Of a stretch of 64,000 nt of DNA, positions 39,371 to 50,039 are shown piece after piece. This stretch comes from Brachycybe producta. Its lineage: Eukaryota; Arthropoda; Diplopoda; Playtdesmida; Andrognathidae. Position numbers and translations under genes: made by a program. The notes beneath the pieces were generated by a model. The model did no database searches, was not told the origin of the DNA, and worked only from the letters and a program-made list of their open reading frames with translations. The stretch covers positions 62,001-126,000 of the forward strand of contig JAUPFP010000133.1 in NCBI GenBank assembly GCA_036925085.1. The letters run 5' to 3'. Each line of letters opens with the position of its first letter. The stretch's first letter is position 1.

Positions 39371-41227
39371 TGAATATGATTTTTTTTTTGTTTTGTTTTC
39401 GTAGCAGATTTAAGTTTCATGAATAATAAATATAGTTTGGTGGCCATGAAGAAAAACAAGAATGGATTGCTATGTAATAGCTTTTAAGCATTAGTAGCTA
39501 CAGGTTTACAGAAATTTGGATTAAATAATTCACGAATTTACAACATTTTCATTTTGTTCGCTTTTCGTTGTAAGCCGTCAAAATGTGTCCTTATGCATTT
39601 AAGATTGGCTATTCTCTTGCTTAGGATATTTTTTATGTATGAACAGGGATTTTTTTCTTCCGGTGTGATGGGTTTTTTTTTTTTTTTCTTCTGGTCGGTT
39701 CTTGATAAAAATTTTACCAAGTTGATTATATTTCGATCTTATAAAGAACATTGATAAAGAGAGAGAGAGAAAAAAAAACGACATTATTTTGACTCAATTT
39801 TTCTTTTTCTCTCTGGGTTATTTTCTATACTCAAAAAAATTCTTTTAGAAATGTTTGCTTTTGTAGTTTGTTCATCCGTGTAATAGTGGAAAATGGGAGG
39901 AAGGGGGGAGGGGGAGCAGAAAGAGATGGAGGTCTATTTTTCTCGAAATTTTCAAAGAGAAGTTGGCGACACAAACTATGATGATCGATTTTTTGGAATT
40001 TTAAGGCGAGAGAGAGGTCTGTCTTCTTCTCCCTTTCACTCTCTTCTCTCTCCGTGTCGTTCAGTGTCTCGTACTTCTTGACCCAGAACCTTTCTAGTTT
40101 TGAAAGAAAAAGAGACTTTTAAGATTTTCTTCATTTTCTATCACAGTTCAATGAAGAATTTCTTGTAACAATCATTTCTCATATTTCTAATCAATCATTT
40201 AAAGTAAAAGTTTAAAATTTTGTCTAAAGGGGTTTTTTTTTTTGCTTCATAAGATACGTTTCCACTTAGGCTCGTAAGTTTGTAAACATTTTTCTGAAAA
40301 TAAATAGTGTCTTTAAAATGTTTACCGTTTTCACTTTGGTTTTTAATAAATAGCTATACCAAGTTTATTTTATTAAATTTAATTTTAGAATTTTAGAACT
40401 AAGCAAATGTTAGAATAAAGATTAGGATGTATAAAAAGCATTACATGTTTTATGTTTAAATGATGCATTGTCTCAAGCGTTAAAAATGTTGTCCATTGTC
40501 GTCAAGGCATTGCTGACGTCATTGAGAAACTTACTGATCTGCAAACATCAATGTAACACTGTATGATGTATCTGATCAATGTATCTGTTGTAATTGTGCG
40601 ACAATTATCTTCGAATTCTTCCCGTTTACACAAATTATGGCAAGAAATCGAAGAAAACATTTACTGCATTTCATTTAAATGTTCTTATAATAAATACAAC
40701 CGAACAATTTTTAACCTTTTTAATTTGAAAAATAACAAAAACATAAATGCAAAATATATGTATAATTATTCCTTTTGGCGTTTGTTCAAATTCGTTAAGC
40801 ACGAATTTGAGTCACCAGTTTAACCAGTCAAATTTACTTAACCAGTAAGTAAGTCCTTTTATTTTATTTGCATGTTTTTGAATTGAAGTTGCTTTCTGTC
40901 TAGTTTTCTTCATCCAACAACCCATTTCATATTTATCTAATTCAATTTTCGCCGATTATGACTTTTGGGTCAAATGTGAGAAACTAGAACTGCTTGTTCG
41001 CAATTTCAGTAAATATTTTCATTTTTGTAGCCGACAAGTATTGAGCAGAGAATGTACTTGAATGTCACCGCGTGTAACGCATGTAGGCGACTGTTTGCAG
41101 AATGTGGACAGTCTGGTTCATGTAGTGATTTCATTGTTGAAGCTCATTTTATTTTCAAGATTAAATATTTTATGTATCATATAAAATATGGGACCAGAAC
41201 GCAAATCAATTTCAGGTGTTTCTTCCT

Positions 41228-41847
41228 GCTGCTAGAAACGCGTCTATCTTTCTTTCCCTGTATGTGTAACGCTGTGCAAACAAGGACAAAAACGTGCAAG
41301 CACATCGGAATTTATATAAATTTAAATGAACGGCTTTTTTCACAAAGTCAACATTATGTTGCGCTCTCCCCATCAAAGAATCCCATGATATTAAATTGGA
41401 AAGGGGAAAAGGTTGGAAAATTTAGGGGAAGGGGGAGAGAGAAACATGGAGGGGAAAAAAAGGGGGAGGGGAAGCTGAAACTTAAATGAAAGAAGTAAAA
41501 AAAGGAACACACGACGCACATGTGCACACCAGAGAAAATGAACCGCTCATTTTCACTTTCAAACATAAAAAGGGGAGGAAATAATAGTAGCAAAATTAAA
41601 CTAGAATTTATCACAAACAATTGTGCCCAGCATTAGAATTTTGTTTGCTCCGCCCTTTTATGAACGTCATCAATTTCTAATTGGTTTGTTACTTGATCTG
41701 TTGTCACATGCTCCGCCCCTTTTCAATTTCTAATTGGTTTGTTACATGGTCTGAAGTCATAAAAGGGCGGAGGAAAAGAAATTCTAATGCTGGGCACAAT
41801 TGCCTGTAAATTTGGCTCCCGTCATTTATGACGGGTTACCCCACTAG
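41228..41847 (+). mobile_element. Helitron-like element H5 (single copy, decayed 5' end)
   Basis: Plus-strand copy ending in the perfect hairpin and TTACCCCACTAG at 41844-41847, followed by T. The left end is diverged: a CGCGTCTATC block resembles the H3-type start, but the TATATATA terminus is lost, so the start is approximate. Inside, the CAATTTCTAATTGGTTTGTTAC block is present twice, an internal duplication not seen in the other copies. Confidence 0.72.
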
Positions 41848-43479
41848 TATAGTAATAATAACAAAAAAAACCGAATGGTTCTGTATGAAAAGCTGTGGAC
41901 AATTCAATTCAACCCACTACGACTGCAATCAGCTCAAAAGCCATGTGGCAGGGGGAGATTGCTCCCGATCATAAATGATTGTTGTTTAGACAATGAAATT
42001 GGTGCCATTTAATGGTTAAGCAAAAGAGAAAGCAAGGAGCCCATGAAATTGGCAGCAATTTTGTTGTCGACAACTTTTCATTCAATTGGAAAATAAAATA
42101 TACTAGTGGGCATTGTAAACTGTCTTCAGATGTGAAGTAGCCTATACTTGGAGTAGGCTTTTCCTTTGGCTTTTCCAGAATGTACCATGTTGTGTTTAAT
42201 GATTGGTGATAACAAAAATTTGGGTATATTGAGAGATTTTGTGATAAAACATGAAATCCATATAACTGTCTACAGTACATAGCCTAATAAGAAGAAGGAT
42301 TTTCCTATGGGACCCATATCGATTTAAATTTTCAAACATCATCTGAAAAGGTTACAGCCTCATTCGGTCTAGAATTTTACAATTTGTGATAACGAGAAAG
42401 GGTCAAGTATATCTGATGGCGGCATTGTGTATGACAAGTGTGACGAATATAGACTGTGTTGTTGTGAAATAACTTACACAGAGTTGAAATCTAAGGTCTT
42501 TGTTGAATAATTTCACAGAACTTATGAGGCTTCATTTGAGAATACCGACATTTATTGCAGTGGTGGAAGCATATTGCAGGTTAATAATGTCTTTTTCTAA
42601 TAACAGTATTGATGCACTTAAAATTCATTACCCATGATAATTCTTAACCACAAACATACAATCTCAATTATTTTTGTAGACCAATTGTCTGTTATATTTG
42701 CACACCAGTTTAGTTTTAATTGTTACACGGCACAAGTGGGTCGTTTCGATTAACTGTGCAGTTGCTTTTAAACAAACTCGTGAACATTTTCTGCACAATT
42801 TCGGCAAACGATCATAGTAATTAAGTTATTCTCAATGAAGCAATTTTTAGGCTAAAAGCTTCACCAGTGACCCTGATGTGATTTGTGTATATTGACACCC
42901 CTGCACATGTGTCAGCACGCACATGTGTGGGGGATGTTGCTACGAGGTCTTTTAAAGTTGACCACCCCTTTCTTTGGACGGAAAGGTGGCCCATAAAGAC
43001 AAGTGTCCGAATAACGAAAAGGGTTTTTCTTTTCGTCGGCACATATGGAAACGATTAAGAGGAGGAAATTACTTTTCCTCATGTCCAGTGACACTGGACA
43101 GGTCCAAATAATTTCTGATAAAATCATTTGCATATTTTGGAGAAATGAATTCCCAAAAAAGGAAAACTTTTAGGACCAGAGATTGCCATTGGTCAGCACG
43201 ATCTATGGGCGGCCACTGATCACGAGTGGCCCATTCCAAGGGCCAGAGTAATAAAACAAGCATGCGAGGTACCCTCAGGAGGACAGTATACAAAGAGTTG
43301 CGGGACCAGAATGTTTCCCTCCTCGTTTGAGCGTAGAATATTCTAAACCAAAAACGCTTTTTGGGACTTAGAATCTTTTCTAAGGATCGGTCGCTTATGT
43401 ATCATTTTATTTTATCGTTTGCATTATGTATCAACTAACATAAAATAAAATCAGTTTGTATCGCAAAAAGAGGTCTTTT

Positions 43480-43880
43480 TCTGAGTCGCGATCGCACCTC
43501 TGGGAGGTGTAAAGTCGTCTATCTCTTTAAATTGTGGGAACTTTGAGTCCCGTCTACACGGAACCCAAAACAGATCGACATGCCAGGGTGTCCTACTCCA
43601 ACCCGAGGTGGCGGCACAACCAAAGGCCGTGCATCCAGGTCATCAAGTAGACCTGGATCACCCGGCAGGTCAAAGAGCCCGAGCTCGGAGAGTGCGGAGC
43701 GTCACACGACCCGGTCTCAACCGGCTGATCTGGGACCAGCCACCCAGCAAAGAGACAGACAAAGCGATCAACTGGCTGGTCCTGGGCCAGCAATGTTACA
43801 ATATGTTTATATATGTTCACATTTTACATTTGTTTTATCAATTAATACCATGGGTATGTTCGCTTTTTGTTAAAAGCGAT
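43480..43880 (+). other. GC-rich island with basic Ser/Arg/Pro-rich reading frame
   Basis: This stretch is markedly GC-richer than its surroundings. A frame from ATG 43580 reads MPGCPTPTRGGGTT, then a Ser/Arg/Pro/Gly-rich segment (RASRSSSRPGSPGRSKSP) and a Gln/Asp-rich segment, before running into AT-rich intron at about 43800. It resembles the start of a retroelement Gag or ORF1 by composition only; no zinc knuckle or protease motif follows. Upstream, an AATAAAAT-type signal near 43440 could belong to an LTR. It may also be a captured cellular exon. Confidence 0.3.
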
Positions 43881-44691
43881 ATTTGCAACTGTTCATTTGT
43901 TTTGCAGTGCTAAGCGCATTCATCATCATGCCCATAATGCATCTTAACCAGGTGTTTATTTCCAATTACTTGTTGAAATCATATCCTGCACCTTTGTTGT
44001 CAATGACTTAAAGTAGCATTTAAGTCGTTTTCTATTAAGTGATAGAAATAATTTTCAAAAAAGATACGCGGAATGTTGCAATAAATCGAAAATGGTTCTT
44101 AAATCCACACTAACAATACAAGCAGCCTCATACCCAGTGTTCATTTCCAGTTCCTTTTTTGCAATCATAATTATATTGCACAATTCTGCCAACAACTGAC
44201 ACAACATTTAAGTCGTTTTCCAGTAGGAGTGATAGTAGTAATTTTCAAACAGAAATGCAGAATATTGCAATAATTCTCAAATGACTCTTAAATATCATCT
44301 TACATCAGCATTATTCTTCATCACCTGGTTTTTTTTTTCAAATTTACCTCGTTATTAGTTTGTATGTGTGTTATCCGTGTGTGTGGTGTTTGTAGTCTTG
44401 ACTTGTTTTAGATGGGAAACTTTTGAAATGTTAATAAATCTTTAAGATGATCTTGACTATAAGCTTCAAGTGATGAATTTCTTTTCCAACCGTGAAATTG
44501 ACTATATAATCAGTGAATCGTGTAACCACATTTGTGTTTTGAATTATTTTTTTAATGCAGTTCTAAAAAGAAATTTACTACTCTTGAAGCGTTTTTTTCT
44601 AATTGCTGTTATTATTAATAAATACAGTTTAAAACTTTCAGAAACTTTTTTTATTCAGTTTTATCTGTAATCATATTCAAGTTTGTAATAA

Positions 44692-45230
44692 CTAGTGGGG
44701 TAACCCGTCATAAATGACGGGAGCAAAATTCACAGGCAATTGTGCCCAGCATTAGAATTTCTTTTCCTCCGCCCTTTTATGACGTCAGACCAAGTAACCA
44801 ATTAGAAATTGATGACGTTCATAAAAGGGCGGAGCAAAAGAAATTCTAATGCTGGGCACCCCTGTGGTCTGTGATAAATTCTAGTTTAATTTTGCTACTA
44901 TTATCCCCTCCCCTTTTTTATATTTGAAAGAACATGCACATGCGCGTCGTTTTTTCCTTTTTTACTCCTTTCATTTCAATTTCAGTCACCTCCTCCCACT
45001 TTTTCCCCCTCCCAGTTTCTCTCTCACCCCCCCCCCCCCCCCGTTCTACACTTTCGAACCTTTTCCCCTCTCCAATTTAATATCAATGGGGTTTTTGGAT
45101 GGGGAGTGTGCAACCTTGAGAAAAAAAGTGGTTCATTTATTCATTTAAATTTATATAAATTCCGACGTGCTTCAAGGTTTGTACAGCGTTATACACACAC
45201 ATACACAGACCTGGGATATTATATATATAA
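44692..45230 (-). mobile_element. Helitron-like element H6 (non-autonomous, long subfamily)
   Basis: Minus-strand copy with CTAG at 44692-44695, the perfect hairpin, a near-perfect internal foldback (about 44731-44872) and the polypyrimidine block with a long C run. It ends GACCTGGGATATTATATATATA against the CTAG of H7. It is 539 bp. Confidence 0.82.
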
Positions 45231-45535
45231 CTAGTGGGGTAACCCATCATAAATGACGGGAGCAAAATTCACAGGCAATTGTGCGCATGCGCATCGTTTT
45301 TTCCTTTTGTTACTTCTTTCATTTCAGTTTCAGTTTCCCCCTCCCACTTTTTCCCCCTCCACGTTTCTTTCTCCCCCTACACTTTCCAACCTTTCCCCCC
45401 CCCCTTCCTATTTAATATCATGGTCATATCGTTGACCTTGAGAAGAAAAAAAGTGGTTCATTTATTCATTTAAATTTATATAAATTCCGACGTGCTTGTG
45501 ACACACACACACAGACCTGGCTTAATATATATATA
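45231..45535 (-). mobile_element. Helitron-like element H7 (short subfamily)
   Basis: Minus-strand copy of only 305 bp. The hairpin end is followed by CACAGGCAATTGTG and then immediately by CGCATGCGCATCG, so the foldback segment present in H6 is absent. The left end is of the GGCTTAATATATATA type. It sits seamlessly between H6 and H8. Confidence 0.8.
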
Positions 45536-46226
45536 CTAGTGGGGTAACCCGTCATAAATGACGGGAGCATCTAGTTTCTTTTTGTGTGACTGTCCGGTTG
45601 TCATGAAGCAATTCGCCTTGACCACTTGTGTTTTTTATAAGCACCTTAATATTGTTACAGGTATGTGAAGACAGGGAGATACAGTCGTGTGCCCCGCCCC
45701 TTTATGACTGTCAGACCAAATATCAACCAATTGGAAATTGAAAAGAACGGGGCATGTGACGTCAGACCAAATAACCAATTCGAAATTGAAAAGACCGGGG
45801 CATGTGACATCAGACGACATAACAAAATAATTAAAAGTTGCTGGCCCTCATAAAAAGGCGGGGAAAACGACTGTATGTGTTTTTCATTTTCTCTGGTGTG
45901 CGCATGCATGTCGTTTTTTTTTTTTACTAATTTCATTTCAATTTCAGTCACCCCCTCCCACTTTTCCTCCCTCCACGTTTCTCTCTCGCCCCCCCCCCCT
46001 TCTACACTTTCCATCCAACCTTTTCCCCTCTCCAATTTAATATCATGGGGTTCTTGGATGGGGAGTGTGCAACATATAGTTGACCTTGAGAAAAAAAAAG
46101 CTGTTCATTTCTTCATTTATTTAAATTTATATAAATTCCGATGTGCTTCAATGGTTGTACAGCGTTACTTCAGACAGACAGATAGATAGATACACAGATA
46201 CACAGACCTGGGATATTATATATATA
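45536..46226 (-). mobile_element. Helitron-like element H8 (with unrelated internal segment)
   Basis: Minus-strand copy with the CTAG end at 45536-45539 and the GGGATATTATATATATA end near 46226. Between the hairpin and the shared core lies about 90 bp of different sequence (roughly 45570-45660), followed by two tandem units of about 50 bp (AAATTGAAAAGAxCGGGGCATGTGAC) around 45715-45815. At 691 bp it is the longest copy in the window and carries no open gene. Confidence 0.75.
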
Positions 46227-46543
46227 ATAATAATTTAGTAGAAAGTTGACGTTTAAATTTATTCATTGTTGCAATTGAGTTACGGAATTCATTTTTTATA
46301 TGCAAATTTTTGGCCTTGTAGTCTAAAGAACTCTACCATAATTTAGCATTTTTATTTAGAAAAGAAAAAAATCATAACATGATCATAAAGATAAATATTT
46401 CCGTTTAATGGTGCTAGAGCCATTTGAGCAACTTTGGAACCTGTGTCTCATAGTACGTGAAACTCTGGAGTGTGTATGTCAGTGATTTCCAACCTGTTTT
46501 GTTTCCAGAAACCCTTGATGTATTTCATAAAATCTCAGGGAAC

Positions 46544-46712
46544 CAGTGGCGTAGCTATGACTTGGTTGCGCCCCCCCCGCCACTTAAAACTTTGCGCCCC
46601 CCCCGCCACTTAAAACTTTGCGCCCCCCCCCCCCCCGCCACTTAAAACTTTGCGCCCCCCCCCCCCCCGCCACTTAAAATTTTGCGCCCTCCGCTTAAAA
46701 CTTTGCGCTCCC
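46544..46712. repeat. hAT-like terminus and C-rich minisatellite
   Basis: CAGTGGCGTAGCTATGACTT resembles the ends of known hAT elements. It runs into about five units of CGCC(C)nGCCACTTAAAACTTTG, each about 26-32 bp, with C runs growing from 8 to 15 and the last unit degenerate. No matching right end was found. Confidence 0.7.
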
Positions 46713-46758
46713 TTTACCTCCCACTTTATTTAGCCCTCATATTGGGGGGGGGGGGGAA

Positions 46759-47059
46759 GGTGCTATTTTGATGAACGGCGGAACAGTCGGAAGGATAGGT
46801 TTAGTAAAATGAATCTTGTCGCAGGGGGTTTGGGTCTATTCTTCCGACTGTTCCTCCCATTGAACAAATTGGGGAACAGTCAGAACAATGAATTAATTCG
46901 ATTTCATAATTCTTAAAAAAAAATTGTGGTCTGCGCCCCATTCCCAGACCCCCTGCAACAACTTAATTTTACTAAACCAAAACTTCCGACTGTTCCTACT
47001 ATTTTTCTGACTGTTCTTACCGTTGTTCCGACCATTCCGCCGTTCATCAAAATAGCACC
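46759..47059. mobile_element. 301-bp foldback element nested in the hAT element
   Basis: GGTGCTATTTTGATGAACGG and its exact complement at 47040-47059 form the ends. The arms continue with CGGAACAGTCGGAAG/CTTCCGACTGTTCC and TTTAGTAAAAT/ATTTTACTAAA pairing. CCGACTGTTCC-type words recur four times inside. A target duplication is not obvious. Confidence 0.7.
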
Positions 47060-47284
47060 CAAAATTTCTATGCAAAATAATTGCTTACGGTGTTATTAAA
47101 CGGCGATGCATAAATTCATGTGTGAGGTGTCCGTGTCGTCGTGCCCATTGATCTTTATGAAGATCTGCGGAATCCCAGGACACAGGCTTACAGAACCCAA
47201 GTTGGGAATCACCGGTCTATGTTCTTTCTAATAAAAATATTTTGGTCACACCTTAAGGGCCTAGGTAATCCACAATTTCACGTG

Positions 47285-47500
47285 CCATGAGACACGGTCA
47301 ATTTTGCGGTTCAAAAGTTGCCTAAATGACTTTAGCAACCCAATTTCTGTAGAATATATTAAGGAATGCACCCAATTCTTCTTAAAGAGACCATTACCTC
47401 CAGAAATTTCTTCTCAAATATTGTCAAGATTACCAAAACAATTTTTAAAATTAAAAATAAGTCATTAATTAAAAAAAATTAAAAATCAACTGACTTCGTA
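47285..47500 (+). repeat. Direct repeat, copy A
   Basis: GGTCAATTTTGCGGTTCAAAAGTTGCC ... CTGTAGAATATATTAAGGAATGCACCC ... TTAAAAATCAACTGACTT is repeated in the same orientation at 48448-48662, with differences spread throughout. Dispersed repeat or old local duplication. Confidence 0.7.
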
Positions 47501-48107
47501 TAAATAGACTTCATCAGATAGATGCGCCACCAAACAACCGACATTGGCAATAAAAAAACGAAGTATACTCCTCTATTTGATTATTGATGTTCAATCTCAC
47601 AATACTTTTCATTCACTATTCAAAATTATTCAAATTATTGATATTTGAATTGTCCCTCTCCTCCCAAGACCAGAATCCCGATTGTGCTACAGTTATCATG
47701 CTACCGTAATGATGTTGTAAGGCCCTTAATGAAAGAATATTGAATGAACTTATATTCTAAAACAACAATAAAGGATCCTCATGGCGTAATATTTTCCACT
47801 TCACTTTTTCTGGAAAATTTATTCTAATCATACATTACAAATCGTATATTAGAAATGTGTTAGTTTTTAATATTATTATATTCGTTTTTTATTCAATGGT
47901 ACATAATTTAAAAGTAAAACATCTTTCCATTTTAGAGAAAATGAAAGAATAAACTTGAAAACAATAATCATTGTTGTATGTAAAAGCAGGAGTGACGCAT
48001 TCTCTTTTAGAGCACTTTGAGGTTCGTTTTACAAATGGTAGTGTGTTTTAGAGTCCTTGCTATGGCACGCATCGTGCTGCCAATATATAAAATTGATATG
48101 TATTCAC

Positions 48108-48360
48108 TGCGGGGGCAGACTGGCCTATTGTACAATCTGGTATTTTCCCGATTTGCCACTTAAGTTTGAGGGTCGGTTTTTTCCATTGAGGGCCTATTTT
48201 ATGATGCAATTCGATGAAGTCCGTCTCTCATTGACTGCTTTGAACGCTTTCAAGAGATAGTGACAGTCTTCATGTTCAATGGAAAACAAATGAAGAGTCC
48301 CCTTATTTTTGTAGCCTGCATTAACAACTTTGGTGTTTTACAAATTTACAGGACTACTTA
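48108..48360. mobile_element. Possible hAT remnant
   Basis: GGGGGCAGACTGGCCTATTG resembles the CAGGGGCGGACTGGCC hAT terminus, with changes. No clear right end, only GACTACTTAGGCCCC near 48350. Weak. Confidence 0.25.
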
Positions 48361-48447
48361 GGCCCCTACACTGCTTTATGATGTCAAAGGACAATAGAAA
48401 AGAAGAGAGGGCGCTATCTTATCTTTTATGATCTTTGTTCATCTTTG

Positions 48448-48662
48448 ATGGTCAATTTTGCAATTCAAAAGTTGCCAAAATGACTGTAGCAACCCAACGG
48501 CTGTAGAACATATTAAGGAATGCACCCAATTTTTCTTAAACAGACCATTACTTTCATAATAATTGTTTTGTTAAAAATATTGTCATGTACCAAAGCAATT
48601 TTTAAAATTAATAGTCAAAAGTAAATATAATTAAAAAAAAATTAAAAATCAACTAACTTGGT
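48448..48662 (+). repeat. Direct repeat, copy B
   Basis: Partner of 47285-47500, 1.16 kb downstream. The intervening DNA is not repeated. Confidence 0.7.
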
Positions 48663-49340
48663 AGCACACCAAATTTAATGCGTTGATTATCCGAACATGG
48701 CGACCATTAGTTCAGATCTATTTGTAAGTGGTTGAAAAAATATTAGATATGATAAGTACTAATAGTTGGAAATATATTTTGGAGCAAACTGGACAATTAA
48801 AATAAAATAAACACACCACGTACTGAGATCTGACAGATCTGATCGGTTTTTGAATCGCTAGGGTATGGGACACATTTGATGTACGAGTTATCATATCTAT
48901 CAGATTTCAATGCCAGTACGTACCTTAAGAAATCGAATTTTGTGTTTCATTTTTTTTTTCTACATGTATATTAATTTTTTATAGGAAAATGAAATTCAAT
49001 TTTTATTCGAGTTGTGTTTCGATTTCTTCCTCCGTGTTATAATTTTTATTCTCAATTGTGTAATCATTTTTTAAATAGTTGTTTATAAGATTTCTTGGCT
49101 TGGATTTAATAAACATAACAATGTTCTTTTTTAACAAAAAAAAGTGTTCGAATTGAAAATGGATTGCAAATCTAAGCATTTTTTTCTTCTTGTGTTTCAT
49201 GGACACAGTTGCTGCCTACATTTTAGGTACGTTTAAAACAGTGTTCTAGCCTGGGCAAACACTGACGAAGTCGACTCTTGTCCGTTTGTTCCACACTGTT
49301 TGTTTTTTGTTTTTCATTTTGAATATATGGCTTGCTAATC

Positions 49341-49550
49341 TTAAGCCCCCTTTACACCTACATAAGAATGATGCTGACCCTGAGAAAGCGCTCTAGTAGA
49401 TGTGATCATTTAAGAAAAATAGAACATCTTCTTCATTAATGCAACCTTGAACAAATAATTTAACATTCACGTCGTTGTACACATGCATTCTTGTATTTTT
49501 AAACTCATTTATAAATTTAAGATATAATTGTAGGTGTAAAGGGGGCTTTA
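49341..49550. mobile_element. TTAA-flanked MITE (piggyBac-like), short form
   Basis: The ends AGCCCCCTTTACACCTACA and TGTAGGTGTAAAGGGGGCT are near-perfect inverted repeats. The left flank is TTAA and the right flank TTTA (one change). TTAA target sites with C/G-rich ends are typical of piggyBac-type elements. It is 210 bp and non-coding. A related longer copy lies inverted at 22917-23354. Confidence 0.7.
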
Positions 49551-49563
49551 GATTTGTTTGGTC

Positions 49564-49640
49564 TTAAGGAGGTCATACACGGTCCGATTTATTGGAATCA
49601 ACAGTATTGAAACCAACAGATTGGATCGTGTACCACCTTA
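49564..49640. mobile_element. Small inverted-repeat element
   Basis: TTAAGGAGGTCATACACGG and its near-complement around CGTGTACCACCTTAG bound about 77 bp, only 14 bp from the TTAA MITE at 49341-49550. It may be a separate MITE or the end of a composite one. Confidence 0.45.
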
Positions 49641-50039
49641 GCTAACAAAAGTAGGACCTGCTCTTCTTAGTATTAGAAGTATTAGAAGACTTATTGTAGC
49701 CAGTCAGGAGCAAGTATAAATTAGAATATTGAAAGTCAAGGTTAAATTCAGAATTTCTTTAAATATTTTGCACTGCTGCATGATGACAAACTCATTGTTT
49801 GTTGCACATGTAATTCCCGTATGTTGAAAGTATGACAATTATTCCCCTTTCTGTTATTTATTTTAAACTATATGAAGGTGAATAGAAGATGTGGCGACAA
49901 ACTCACAAAAAGAGATAGGACTTTTTTTTGGCAAACAAAAATATAAAAAGTACAAACTTAAAAAAATAAACTTCATAAAAGAAGAAAAATTGTCTGCTCA
50001 ATAATTGAACACCTGTATAGAGTTTACATATGAGCATAT

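Larger units (their letters stand above)
34692..41227. other. Intron interior, simple repeats and hAT fragment only
   Basis: Contains the (CCAA)n run at about 35100-35123, GTGGTGATG-type repeats at 35455-35500, TG/CA-rich islands, and the compound TA/GA tract. No exon-like segment with a domain signature is seen. Confidence 0.5.
46480..47214. mobile_element. hAT-type element with nested repeats
   Basis: The left end CAGTGATTTCCAACC and right end GTTGGGAATCACCG are inverted copies. They are flanked by GTGTATGT (46472-46479) and GTCTATGT (47215-47222), an 8-bp target duplication with one change. The 735-bp element has been used as a landing site: it contains a second hAT-like start, a C-rich minisatellite and a 301-bp foldback. 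Confidence 0.75.
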
